Origin: Ceratodon purpureus
Taxonomy: Eukaryota; Streptophyta; Bryopsida; Pseudoditrichales; Ditrichaceae
Reading direction: 5' to 3'
Assembly (NCBI GenBank): GCA_014871385.1
Contig: CM026425.1
Coordinates: 15,125,990-15,189,989, forward strand
Length of the DNA: 64,000 nucleotides
Below the pieces are notes generated by a model. The model saw only the letters and a list, made by a program, of their open reading frames with translations, ran no database searches and was not told the origin of the DNA. Shown here piece after piece: positions 45,582 to 59,424 of the stretch. Position numbers and translations under genes: made by a program. Within the stretch, counting starts at the first letter, position 1. The number at the start of each line of letters is the position of its first letter.

Positions 45582-48500
45582 ATGGAGCACCCCGCCAGGA
45601 TGTCTCTGAAGCAGCGCGCGAGGGCGAAGTCAGTACCTTCACCGGAGTCAATTCAGGTGGGAGATTCGGCGCCAAGACTTCATGCCCTGGCGAGGGTAAC
45701 ATCCGGCATGGTTGGAGCCTTACTCTTCCCGGATCAGGTACGTGGACTCCCCTGAATGCATTCCCCTGCTTTCACGAGCAATTTATTTTCATTGAGTAAA
45801 TGGATTAGGGTTTAGGGGTTCCTTGCTGATTTCGTGTAGAGGTTTAGCAGAAAAGATTTCAAAGACATGTTCAACCTATTGATTTGAAAGACATGTTGTG
45901 GGGGAATGTGTGCTTGTCGACCCTGGGCATGTGCGTGGTCATCGTGCGTGCTGGATTGCAGCGTTGTAGTCTTTGAGTCCCACGGGAATTTTTCCAGGTC
46001 GAGGGGTTCATTGCAGAGTCTGTGAGTCCGTCAATCTTCTGCGAGTGAGTTTAGGATCTTGTACATTTTGAGGCAACGGCGATCAGTTCCCTGAAGTACT
46101 GAAAATCCTGGAAGTGGTTCAGAATTCTGACTTGGTTGCCTGGTGATTCGTTTATTGTAGCTGTTGATTGTGCCAGGAAAACACTCGAAGATTCTGACTG
46201 GTTTCGTGGGGGTGTACATGAGGGATGTGCAGGCAGATGTCGAGATGAGTCACCCAGGGGACCAAGGCCCATTAGCTGCGAAGGGAGTATCGGGACGCCT
46301 CGGGGAAGGGGAAGTGCAGGGGAAGAAGAAAGAGAGGGAGCCAAGGGTCAAGAAAATTGTGACCGCCGAAGAAGGAGGGGGGAAGGTGAAGAGGACATAC
46401 AAGCCCCGGGTTCCAAAAGGGGCTGTAGGCGAAGCGCAGATGGAGAAAGCAAAGTCTGTCAGGAAGCCGAGGGCTTCGAAGGTGGTACAGAGCGAGGCGG
46501 GGTTCGAGAAGGTGAAGAGGACGTACAAACCGAGAGTGCCTAAGGTGGCGGGGGCCGAGGCGGGAGTGGAGAAGGTGAAGAGGACCTACAAACCGAGAGT
46601 GCCCAAGGTGGCGGGGGCCGAGGCGGGTGTTGAGAAGGTGAAGAGGCAGTACAAACCGAGAGTGCCGAAGGTGGCGGGGGTGGAGAAACTGATCAGGCCG
46701 AGAAAGCCAAGAGCTCCGAGAGGGAAGGCACAAGGAATTGAACGGGGGGGCGGGGAGGCCTTGGGAGCAGAGGCAGGGGCACCGACTACGGCATCAAGAA
46801 AGCGCAAGGTGCATGTGCCGAAGGCTTTGGGGGAAGATGGAGCGGGAGGGGGGACAGGGTCAGATGCGGAAGGCGAGAGTTTGGAAGAGGGAGAAAATCA
46901 TAGAGGCCACGCAGGTGACCGCAACCACGAGCTTCGAAGAGGCCAGGCAGGGGCGCGAAAAACAGGTAATTCGCTACACTCTGTCACTGTGGGGGATACA
47001 TAGGAGGGAGTGCACCGGCGGAGGCTTTGGGTGAACATTGTTTGCAGCTCTTGGTTTCTTTGGCTGCATTAATTGGGAGTGACTTGGGCTTGGGGCCTGA
47101 CTTGCTTCTTGTTGGAATGGCAGGGGGAAGGAGCCGGAAGCTCGCATGGGCAGAGAAGGGCAAGTCTAAAATGTTGAACCCGAGGAAGCCGCAGAAGTGG
47201 GTGCCGCCACTGGAGATAAGACCAAACGAAGGGGTGGGGGTCACTACGCGAGCACGCCGGACTCTCCACTACCAGTGGCAAGAGAAGGTCGACGCAGATG
47301 AGGCCATCTGGGACGTCTTGCAGGAGTTCCAGGCGCCTGAGTCGCAGGGAACATGCGACTCCATGGGCACACGTAACTTGGAGTTCGAAGAGCATGTATA
47401 TGAAGAGCCTGACTTCTTTGCCACAACTCCGATTCCAGCGCGATCCAGCGAGGGTAGAGGAGGGTCCCCTATTGCAGAGGAGGTGCTTCCAGACCGTGTT
47501 GAGAAGCAGGGGACTTGGAGCGTGGAGCGCGCTGGATGGGCGGTTCTGATACCAAACAGGTTTTTGTCGGAGTACTCATTCCACACGGGCCAGACCCCGT
47601 CGTGGACGCAAGGGGATGTCGTGGCAGAGTACACGCATGGGTCGACATTGAAGAAAATGGTTGTCTGCGAATTGGGGGGGTTTCAGGAGGAGATGCACTT
47701 TGAGGCCTGTGACGTTCGAATGGCGCATGGACCCGAGATGAGGGCGCAGGGCAGCGAGGGGGGGTATGGTTACGGGTGGAACAAGCGCATGCGCTGTTAC
47801 ATGTCGAAGGATTATCCGACCACAACATTGAAGGTTGCTCCTGCTTTGCGAGGGGGAGGGGGAGGGTCACGCGAGGGCCATGCGGCAGGGTGGGAGCCGC
47901 GACCAATTTCAGAGTACACGGAGCCAGGAGACACAGAGGGGCCAGACGGCACCCAAGATTCGACTGCGAGGACTACCTTCCCCCAGGTGAGCACTTCCCT
48001 CCCAAGTTACATGCTGTTAGAATCTGAACTGCAGGGGGGGGTGATCGAAGGGGGGGGGGGCAGTCCAGGCTGCTGACTCGTCGGAAGAAGAATGGCTGCC
48101 GGCGTTTGAGGATGTGTACGAGAGCACTGATGAGGAGTATGGTGACTACACCCCTCGCCGACCCCCAGTGCCGGCAGATTTCCAGGAGTGGTTAAGAACC
48201 GACTCTTCATTCAAGCCCACGCGGCTTGACAAAGAGCAGTTACAAGCCTTCTACAGGGAAGAGTCGTGGGATGCAGACAGCGTCTCCCTGCTCGGGAGTA
48301 GAGATAACTTTTGTGGACCGACTCCGGGTTGTCGGCTTGAGAGGGGTTCGGCCTTGCCACAACCGCAAGACATCTTTGAGGAGTATTGGACAGTGGAGAC
48401 CCTTGCCCGAATTTGCCTGGAGACAAATCGGTACGCCAGAGAGTTCAGCGGGGTCCCTCGTGGCACACAAACAAAAGGAGGTCCGAGGTGGAGGGATGTC

Positions 48501-49787
48501 TGCGTTGATGAGCTCCGAGCCTGGCTTGGAATTTGTATCTTGATGGGGGTGAAGAGGCTACCGTCTGTGAGGCACTACTGGATGCGCACAGAAGGATTTA
48601 TATACTGCACCCTGATTTCGAGTGTCATGAGTCTTGCGAGGTGGGAGGAGCTGCTTCGGTGCTTACATTTGGTCAATAACCAGGAGTTGGAGCGAAATGT
48701 AGCTTCCAGGCATTTTGATAGAATCGCAAAGACGAGATGGATCATTGACATGTTTGTTAGTGTGTCCAAACAGATTTACAATCTGGAGCGTGAGATCACA
48801 GTTGACGAATGTGTCATTCCTTATAAGGGAAAGTATTGTTTTATTAGGCAGTTTATGCCTGACAAACCCATCAGATTTGGTATCAAATGTTGGGTCTTAG
48901 CTAGCTCGAAATCCAGATTTGTATCTAACGTCGAAGTTTATTTCGGTGAAGGCACGGGTTGTGGACCGCATGGGTTAGGCTACCATGTTGTGCTACGACT
49001 GATTGCAGGACTTGAGCGCCGATGGCACTGCCTGGTTGTTGACAACCTGTTTGCATCTGTGAATCTCTTCCACGAGCTCATGGTACTCGGCATGTGGGCA
49101 ACAGGGACTGTCCGGCGCACAAGCAAGAATCTGCCCGCTGGCCTGTTCCGGGAGATGAAGAATCCGGAGAGGGGTTCCCTGGTGATTCGTACCCACGATC
49201 ATAGGCAGATGGGAGTTGTGTCTTGGCAAGACAAGTGTCTTGTGACACTGTTGAGTTCAGCCGCAAGCCCTTGGGAGCCGGGGGTGGCTGTGTTGCGCAG
49301 AGTGAAGGGCATGCGAGGTCAGCTTATAATACCCTCCTCTCCTATCCACATCCAGTACCAAGAGTACATGAGAGGAGTGGACGTGACAGATCAAATTCGA
49401 TCCAACTACTCATCCCAGTTGAAATCACATAAATGGTGGCACAAGCTTTTTTTTTTCATTCTTGACCAGAGTATGGTCAATTCGTTTGTTGTCTATTCTT
49501 CTCAGATGGAGGCTCTGGGTTTGAAGGTTAGAACCCACATGCAGTTCAAAATTGCAGTGGGCAAGCACCTGGTCGCATGCTGGACGAAGTCTAAGCCGAG
49601 GGCAGCAAGTCAGGCCCCTCCCTTTCCGAAGAAGTTCCCCCCCGTACACTCCCACTGGCAATCTTCTCTAAGACGAAGCTGCGTTGAGTGCGGAGTTATT
49701 GGACAGTGGTTCTGCCCAGCTTGTGGGAATTTGTGGATGTGTCGGCAAAGCTGCTACCATGTGGTTCATTCGCGTCTGCGTCACTAA
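45582..49787 (+). CDS. piggyBac-superfamily transposase with long N-terminal extension (4 exons)
   Basis: Proposed joins: 45582-45737, 46161-46914, 47124-47986, 48051-49787, total 3510 nt, 1169 residues, with phases agreeing. The start ATG sits in a strong context (gagccATGG) just after in-frame stops. Exon 2 codes tandem basic repeats around VKRTYKPRVPKVAGAEAGVE (residues about 128-226), likely nucleic-acid binding. Exon 4 holds the DDE_Tnp_1_7 core: Asp843 in ITVDECVIPYKGK, Asp922 in LVVDNLFAS, Asp1035 in MRGVDVTDQ, plus WQDK and the SHKWWHKLFFFILDQ block. Asp spacings of 79 and 113 are close to those of the type element. A C-terminal cysteine-rich zinc motif follows (CVECG, FCPACG, CRQSC). 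It would cut and paste DNA at TTAA. The weak point is the exon 3/4 junction at a G-rich tract. A better acceptor at 48034 would need a one-G change to stay in frame. Confidence 0.75.
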
Positions 49788-50738
49788 CTCCTGTTTCCTT
49801 TGACTTGTCATTTTTGAGTGCATGGGTTTCAGGACTTGGCAACGCACCTGCAAGGGCAGGGGACGGGAGCAGAGCTTCTGTACCACACACCGCCTCGGCA
49901 CAGTGGCAACGGCGAAGCCCCCCCCAGGTTCCGACACACCTGCTGAGGGCATGACGCATTTGTTGCAGCTTCTTGCGCTATGAGATCACTCCCCCCTACT
50001 GTAATTTTTTTTCAGCCAGAGTAGGGACGGCAGAGGAGGCCACGGCCACTTCTTTGTATGTAGAGTCGACCCCTGCGTGGTCGTTTCATTTTTGGAGCAC
50101 TGTCTTTTTTTCAACCTCACTCAGTAAAGGAAATCTCTGTTTTTAAATGGCTGAGCGGGAGTCTATTGGGGATTCAGGGGTTCATGCTTTCTCATTCAAG
50201 TGCTTTGTGTTTCCATTCTGTTGTCCACGTTGTTTATCCTGCGGTTGTGTTGCCTCGGCTTTGGTCGCACATGTCCCTGTTTTCCACGTTGGGTGTTATT
50301 GTTTCTCTTCGGCATGGCTCTGTGAACCCGTTAGGTGCTGCAGGTTTGCTTCTTCCATAAAACCCTGTTGAATCGCCTCCCTTCAGTAAATTGCTTTTTT
50401 AATTTCCTTTTTTTACTCCTTTTTGCTTCTCTGCATTCCAATGTAAAGCCTCATGTGAACTTCTGAATTTGTCGCAGGTCTTGAGCGCCGGGTGCACCAT
50501 CCCTTGGATTCTGTGCCTAAGGTGAAGTCTATAGATGCCCCCCCAGTTGGGATTCTGACTCTTCAGAATTGATCTTGCTCGAGTCAGCTTGATTGTCCTT
50601 CAATTGGCCATGGTTTGTTTGGTGGGTTCTACTACTCTGCATGATTGTAGAGTAATGTTTTTTTGGCTGCTATTCGTCGTAGACTACACTCTGTAGTTTT
50701 GGTTTCTTCCTGACAAATCTATTGTTTTTTTGATCCAG
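49788..50738 (+). other. Spacer between the transposase and the PRP8 fragment
   Basis: Holds the 3' region of the transposase gene and pyrimidine-rich DNA. A possible small exon at about 50480-50522 (acceptor 'tttgtcgcag', donor 'cctaag-gtgaag') has no recognisable product. Confidence 0.4.
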
Positions 50739-50938
50739 GGAACATAGTGATATGTCCTCAAAAAAGTATCGTCACGACAAGCGGGTGTATTTGGGAGCTC
50801 TAGAGTCTGTGCCCCATGTTGTGCATAAATTTGTGGAGAATATACCGAAGCCGGGGGAGCAGCTTCGAGACGTGAGGGTACTGTACCACATCACTGGTGC
50901 TATCACAGTTGTTGATGAAATCCCATGGGTGGTCGAAC
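50739..50938 (+). pseudogene. Captured PRP8 exon (N-terminal region)
   Basis: After a good acceptor ('tttttttgatccag') the frame reads [20 protein letters not shown] and then [20 protein letters not shown], which I recognise as the N-terminal part of PRP8, the large U5 snRNP protein at the spliceosome core. Only this one exon is present, out of a protein of more than 2000 residues. Several normally conserved positions are changed (for example [10 protein letters not shown] where the family has LENMPMPWEQ). After WVVE the DNA switches abruptly to what looks like the intron end of CWC22, and the PRP8 frame runs to a stop at 50995-50997. Confidence 0.8.
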
Positions 50939-50955
50939 ATTGCTTCCTAGCTCAG

Positions 50956-53726
<2,771 letters not shown>

Positions 53727-54891
53727 ATGGCCTCGCAGAATTCGGGGGAGGTCGACTCCGACCCTCGGGACCTCATCATCCGCGAATTGGACGCATGCCG
53801 GGCCTACTACTTCGCGACCCACATCCTGTCGGCTGTTGACCTTCACCGCCTGGTAAGATTCCTACCCTAATTCCCCCATTTCCCTTCAATTTCTCCCGCA
53901 TTCTAACCCGGGGCTTGGGGGCCATGATGGGCACAGGAGATTCCGAAAGATTTCCACGAGAGATCGGGCTGGCCGTCCCACCTCGACTGCGCCTTGGTCA
54001 TCTCCAGCACCGAGAAGCAGGAGTGGCCTCTGCAATTGAAGCGGTTTGAGCCTGGCTCGAAGAAGTACGCCTTCAGCCTAGGCGAAGACTGGGGCGAGTT
54101 TTGTGAGGACAACCACGTCGGCCTCGGGGACCTGCTCGTCTTCAAGGTCGTTCACGACACCTGCCTGGTGGTAACGATCCACCGCCACCGCCCCCGCCCC
54201 CCAACCTACGGGAAGAAGAAGGTGAAGCCGACAGCGACCCCTTCCGCAGGTGCCTCGACTCCAAAGCCCTGTTCGAGCCCCGCACCGTCGGGGAAGAAGA
54301 AGAGGAAACTTGCAGCGGCCCCTTCTGAAACCCCCCCAGCGCCCAAGCCCGAAGTGAATTCCGAGGAGGTGGAGCGCCCCGAGAGCCCTGTTCAAGCACC
54401 CGCCACTCCCAATCCTATTTGGGCCCCCCAGTTTTGCAAAACCCTCGTTCGTTCTCACCTCAAGCTCGGAGGAGCAGCGCGTCTTGTAAGTACCAACCCC
54501 CCTTGTATCCCCTTGCATGGTCAATTCTGTTCCTTGCATTTTGCATACCCCCTGCCCTGCATCTAAATCTCCTCAGGTTCCTCTGCTATTGTCTCTCTAC
54601 TGACCTCCCAGGTTTCTGCATCAGGACATTCCTACTCTTTATTGGCGCACCTACGGGAAGGAGCAGTTTGATGGACACTTCTTCACGCTTGGCGGCCCCC
54701 TCAGCGAAGGAGTTGTGAAGAGTGTGCTCATTGTCACCACGAAGCAGACGTTCTGTCTCTTCACCTCGGGCTGGTTGGAATTCTGCCATCGCAACCACCT
54801 CAAACTGGGCGACACTTTACTATTTGTCAAAACCAGCCCTGCAACCTTCGAGGTGTCGAAGAAAGTCCCTGGGAAGTTCCTGTTTGTGTAA
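53727..54891 (+). CDS. Double B3-domain protein, reading frame uncertain
   Basis: Exon 1 is 53727-53852 (MASQNSGEVDSDPRDLIIRE), exon 2 is 53937-54485, exon 3 about 54612-54891. B3 domains are plant DNA-binding domains of transcription regulators. The first spans the exon 1/2 junction: LEIPKDFHE, WPLQLKRFEPGSKKYAFSLG, then GDLLVFKVV. A Pro/Lys-rich linker follows (KKKRKL, a possible nuclear signal). A second B3 starts with FCKTLVRSHLKLGGAARL and continues in exon 3 with FLHQDIPTLYW, FTSGWLEFCHRNHLKLGDTL and ends KFLFV. Exon 2 ends in phase 0 at a good donor (gtaagt). The nearest acceptor (54611) leaves exon 3 out of frame, and the alternative at 54576 meets a TGA at 54601-54603. So the gene may be broken or use a splice I cannot see. 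Confidence 0.65.
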
Positions 54892-55906
54892 ATCTTGGCT
54901 AAACCTAGGTTGCGGGTTTTGAGACATTTCCGAAGTGGCCATAGCAGTACTGTTCTCTTCCTCCGAGACCTGCTCCTGCTTTGCTACTCTGCACTTTCTT
55001 CCAGTACTCTGCATCTCTGCATTTTCCTTGTGACTTTACTGTCCTCCCTTTTCTCTCTAGCAGGATAGATGCTTCTTGTTTCATTCTGGACTTAGGCTCG
55101 TTTCCATTGCTGTTGAACCTATCTCTTCACTGTGAGCACTGTGCGGTTTATATTTGCTGAGGGACTTAGACTCAGCCGATCTCCAGACTAACCGATCTCC
55201 TGACTTTGAGCACCGTGAACCTTACTTGTACAGCTAGGATATTTTCAGGTGCAATTTCGTAGTTGCTATGACTGTGAATTTTGCTTTTCATATATTTGAT
55301 GCATTTCTTCTTTCATGATTGATTCTGCAATGGAGAGGCAGGTTGCTTGCTGATCGCACTAGTTGCTTGAATTTTGAGTTACATGTGTGTTTTCTAAATC
55401 CACAGTTTTGTTCCTAAACTGTAACCGCTCCTCATGCCGCAGGGGTGTTGGCAAGGTGGTTGGGACGCCAATGTCCCAGGACACTACCCACCCGACTTCC
55501 TGGCCTTCACCCCATTGGCCCATGCTGGAGCACTCACCCTCCACATGGATTGCAACTGCTTCTACTGGTCACCCTAAACCAGTCCATACCTTTCGTAGGC
55601 AGTCACACTGGTTCCAGCAGTGGGGGTTCACCTAACACTGTTGACTGATACAGATGTCTAATACATATGTATCACTGGGTATACTATTTTTGCAGCACTT
55701 GGCACCCCCCCCCTACTTCACTTTTTCTAGAAAATTATCTACACATCAGATTCCCATTTTTTTTTCATATTTTACTTCCAAGATTCACATACTATGTGCT
55801 AAAAAAAATTTATGCCTAAATACAATTACCCAACTAGTCAAGTTCACTGTTGTATGCAAACCAGTCCTCAAAATACGCAATGTACTGTTCCATGCCTTCC
55901 ACACCA
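54892..55906 (+). other. Right subterminal region of the large element
   Basis: No gene recognised. It begins with what is probably the 3' end of the B3 transcript and becomes more AT-rich towards the right inverted repeat. The open frames at 55387-55648 show no domain. Confidence 0.45.
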
Positions 55907-55925
55907 AACATCCTATGGGGGTTAA
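55907..55925 (-). repeat. Right 15-bp terminal inverted repeat plus TTAA
   Basis: AACATCCTATGGGGG followed by TTAA. It is the exact reverse complement of the left end at 44644-44662. Confidence 0.75.
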
Positions 55926-55934
55926 ATGTTCTAA

Positions 55935-56674
55935 GGGGGGAAGCACAATAAAGTGGACCACCAAGTGCAATATGTGATCACTAGGAAGTGAATATGAAGT
56001 GTGCTGTTTTTAACAGCTCAAAGCTGATTTTGAGCATTTTCGTGTAGTTTTGGAGCATTTTAGTCACTTTTTAACGTGTCATAAGGTGTCATAAAGGCAT
56101 CTCCATAAAAAAAACATCTTCAATTGAAACTTAATTTGACCGCTAGCTCTAAATCATGAAAATGAACTTTTCCAAAGTCTTAATTTCTTCATTTGGGGCC
56201 CTCTATTGTCTTTTGAGGATGTTTTTTGCAATTTGAAAAACAATGTTTGGTGAAAAAAATCTCTCAAAAAGTTTTTCGGAAAACAGTGTTTTAAAAACGT
56301 CCATGCGATACTTCTTGCCTATCTAGGATTGCAAACACGGCCACGTGGATCATTTCTACAAGCGTAATGTACAAACGAAGGGCCCCGCAAAGTCAAAACT
56401 GATTTCTGTCAAAACTACAATGTAATACAGTCACTTTTTCAAATGACTGCATTCACTTTGTTCAACTTTGTGATGTTCATTGAGGTGTCTTAACTCAACA
56501 ACTACGTTCAACGCAAATTTCGGAAGTTATAGTACATCAAGTCTGCTTTTCGAATCCCAAACTTAATTTCCCATCCAAAAGTTTTAGATGCCACTTTCTC
56601 GCGTGTTTACACAACAGGCTGAAATTGACAATGAGCTAAGCACTTTTGTGGTCCACTTTATTGTGCTTCCTTCC
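55935..56674. mobile_element. MITE-like element with 27-bp terminal inverted repeats
   Basis: The left end is GGGGGG followed by AAGCACAATAAAGTGGACCAC (55935-55961). The right end (56648-56674) is its reverse complement except that two of the leading Gs differ, 25 of 27 positions. CTAA flanks both sides (55931-55934 and 56675-56678), so the target duplication is TAA or CTAA. G-rich ends with a TAA duplication would fit the PIF/Harbinger (Tourist) group, but that is inference. It has no coding capacity. Confidence 0.75.
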
Positions 56675-56714
56675 CTAAGTTATAAATGATGAAGTTGCCA
56701 ATGCAATTAAAATG

Positions 56715-58482
56715 TTAACCCCTAAAGTTGAAAGGCCTCAAAATTGCCAAAAACTCTCAAAACTAGACTCTTTCAATACAAGGTGTAAGTTTTTAAGTTT
56801 TGATATGTTTTGGGCGTAATAACCATAGGATCTAGTACCATACTTGTACATGTATATGTACCCCAGATATTAGATTCAAAATTCTTATCGTATGTGAAAT
56901 CATAATGTTCAAAGTTGGAAAAAAGGTTTTTCTCCCTTGTTGCAAAATGGCTTTGAAGTGTTTCTTGTTTTTCAATTTATTGTTTCTAGGTGGGCTAGGA
57001 ATATGTCCATGCACTTTTATCCCTCATATGACCTATTAAAACTAAAGAAATGCTTGATTTTTCACATGGAGGTATGGCGAAATTCAAATTTAAAGGCTAC
57101 TCTATGATAATAAAAAAGGCATATGGTGAAATATTGGATTGGAAATCCAAGCAGTGACATCATGCCTTCAAATTGTATTTACATGTACAAAAATAAAACT
57201 TGGAAAAAAGTAAGATCTCAATTTTTGGTGAATTTTTGAAGTTTCTGTTATGTAATTCATGTTGGGCAGATTTTAAGCATATATTGCAGTTTTGGGCAGA
57301 TTTCAATATGCCCTAATAGAAACAATTAAGTTAATTATTATTTTAAGCCAATAAAACTATTAGCTTGTAATTTTCCCCAATTCAGATGAATTTGCTATCT
57401 AGATCCATGATCTTTGTTGGGTCTTTTTCTCAATTGGACAATCATGACTTAACTTGTTGGCTTGTTGGTATTGATATCCACCCTAAACCTTAATTAGTGT
57501 TCTAGGTTTAACCTAGTCGACTACTCAGGGTCACCACCTAAAGGTATATATTCAGCCTCCTTCTGATACATCGATCTCTCAAGAACTTTAGCTTCTCCGA
57601 ACCAATATGGTTTTAGAGCAATCTATTTAACCGCTAAAGGACAATCATCCACATCTGGGTTTTTTTGGAATTTGGGCATTTACCTATGAATGCAATTTAC
57701 ATGGGAATTTTCTGAATTTTTTATTGAATGTGGGCCGTACGGAGATCTTCGTTTGGGTATTTTTATTTTTCAGTTCCAACATCGGGATCAAAAGTTATGA
57801 AGGTTTAAGTGTCAAACGCTGCTCGTTGGGCAGTTGCTGAAATTTTCTAAGCCACTGTGAATGCAGCAAATTCTGCCCAAAACTGCCCAAAATTGCGAAA
57901 ATCTGCGAAAAGCCCAAAGACGAAACTTTGAAATTCCACCAAAAATTGAGATTTTAATATTTTTTAAAAATAGAAATTTCCATTTATAGTGAAGGCAGTA
58001 GAGCATGTTTCCATTGTTTGGATTTTCATTCCAGGAATTTTTCATATGCTATTTTATTGTCAAAAAACGGCCTTTGTATGTGAATTTCAGCATACCCCCT
58101 AGCGGAAAATGATTTTTTTGGAAACCTTCCACAACTTTTTTGAATATGGTATTTTTTGAAAATGTACATGACTCACTTATTAACAATAATATGGAGAGAC
58201 TCATTCCTTATCTACTTTGAAAAATGGTTTTCAAAACTCTGGCTGTCCCCTTTTTCTGCACGGGAAAAAAACTTGTTTTTCTACTTTGAACGTTATGATC
58301 TTGCAATTGGTAAGGAATGAGTGTGTGAGAATTTTAGGACATGTAGACATAGAAGTTAGCTACGGAATCTTACGGTTAGATGTACTAAAAAAGATCCCAA
58401 GTTTGCAAAATCCACCTTGCTTTGAAGAGGGGTGTTTTGAGGCAGTTTTGATGTAAAATAACCTCAGAACTTTAGGGGTTAA
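56715..58482. mobile_element. Candidate non-autonomous TTAA element
   Basis: TTAACCCCTAAAGTT at 56715-56729 matches the reverse complement of AACTTTAGGGGTTAA at 58468-58482, giving an 11-bp inverted repeat plus TTAA. The interior is AT-rich and codes for nothing recognisable. Its ends share TTAACCCC with the large element and TTAACCCCTAA with the element at 61461-62396. The inverted repeat is short, so chance cannot be excluded. Confidence 0.5.
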
Positions 58483-59424
58483 CACAACAAGATCGATTGA
58501 TTAGTTCGCTATCTTCAGTAGCATTAAGAATGGATCCTACCTTTTGTTACCTCTCAGATTCGGAATTTGCCTTGTTGTAACATGGTATATGAATTCAACT
58601 GATACTGATCTGCTTCTCCGAACCAACAATTATAGACTTCAGTGAATGAGTGTTGGTTGAGTTCATACTCCATACTACTACACGAATTTCCCTCGTTGCA
58701 AGTAGCTAAGTTCCTGAGTGAATCACACGGGTTATAGTTTTAGGTCAATAATGTAAAGTCTAGTGTTTGCTCTTTCGTTAGGCGAGTTTGAGGCCATTAC
58801 AGGGGCTGAGCTGTGGTACTGCAATTGCAATTCAACTTACACAGGTCATGGAGAAGAGATTTTGGAATGGTTAGCGGAAACCATGTCTAGCAGACTCAAA
58901 GTGTTTGATTCAGAATGGCATGATGATTATAACCCGTGTCAAAGTGTCAACACATGCAATGCTTGTAATGCCATGAAGAAGATTATCATCTTGCTTCATC
59001 CTTTGTAATTTGAGTTTTTGAACCGGATTGATGGTATATACGAAACCCTAATACTCCATTTCTATGCTTTAAAATCCTTGCACATAATGAGTTAGATTAA
59101 CACCTCATTGAAAAAAAGAAATTAAACTCTGAATGTTTTTATACATTCAAAATTATCATAAAATTGAAACCTTTATGTTGTAATTGTATTTTATAAATAT
59201 TTTCAAATAATTGGAAGATTATAATAATATTGAATGTCTTAAACCATAATACTATGACGATATTCTTTCATTTGAAAAATTAATGTATATAAAAACTGAA
59301 AACACTCAAATTTAATTTCAAACACATAATGATTGTGTAGGACCTAGCACTCAACAGTATGCAAGGTCATCCACACATGCATTTCAAAGTCTTCATTCAA
59401 CAGAAGTGAAATGTATTACAATAT
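58483..59424. other. Intergenic DNA with one unrecognised open frame (58763-59008)
   Basis: An 81-codon plus-strand frame contains several cysteines (WYCNCN, NTCNACNAM) but no domain I know. The surrounding DNA is AT-rich. It could be the tail of a decayed gene. Confidence 0.3.

Noticed and set aside
45130..47634. Long minus-strand open frames opposite the transposase (101-205 codons)
   Set aside because: They lie in GC-rich DNA opposite a well-supported gene, show no domains and are shadow frames.
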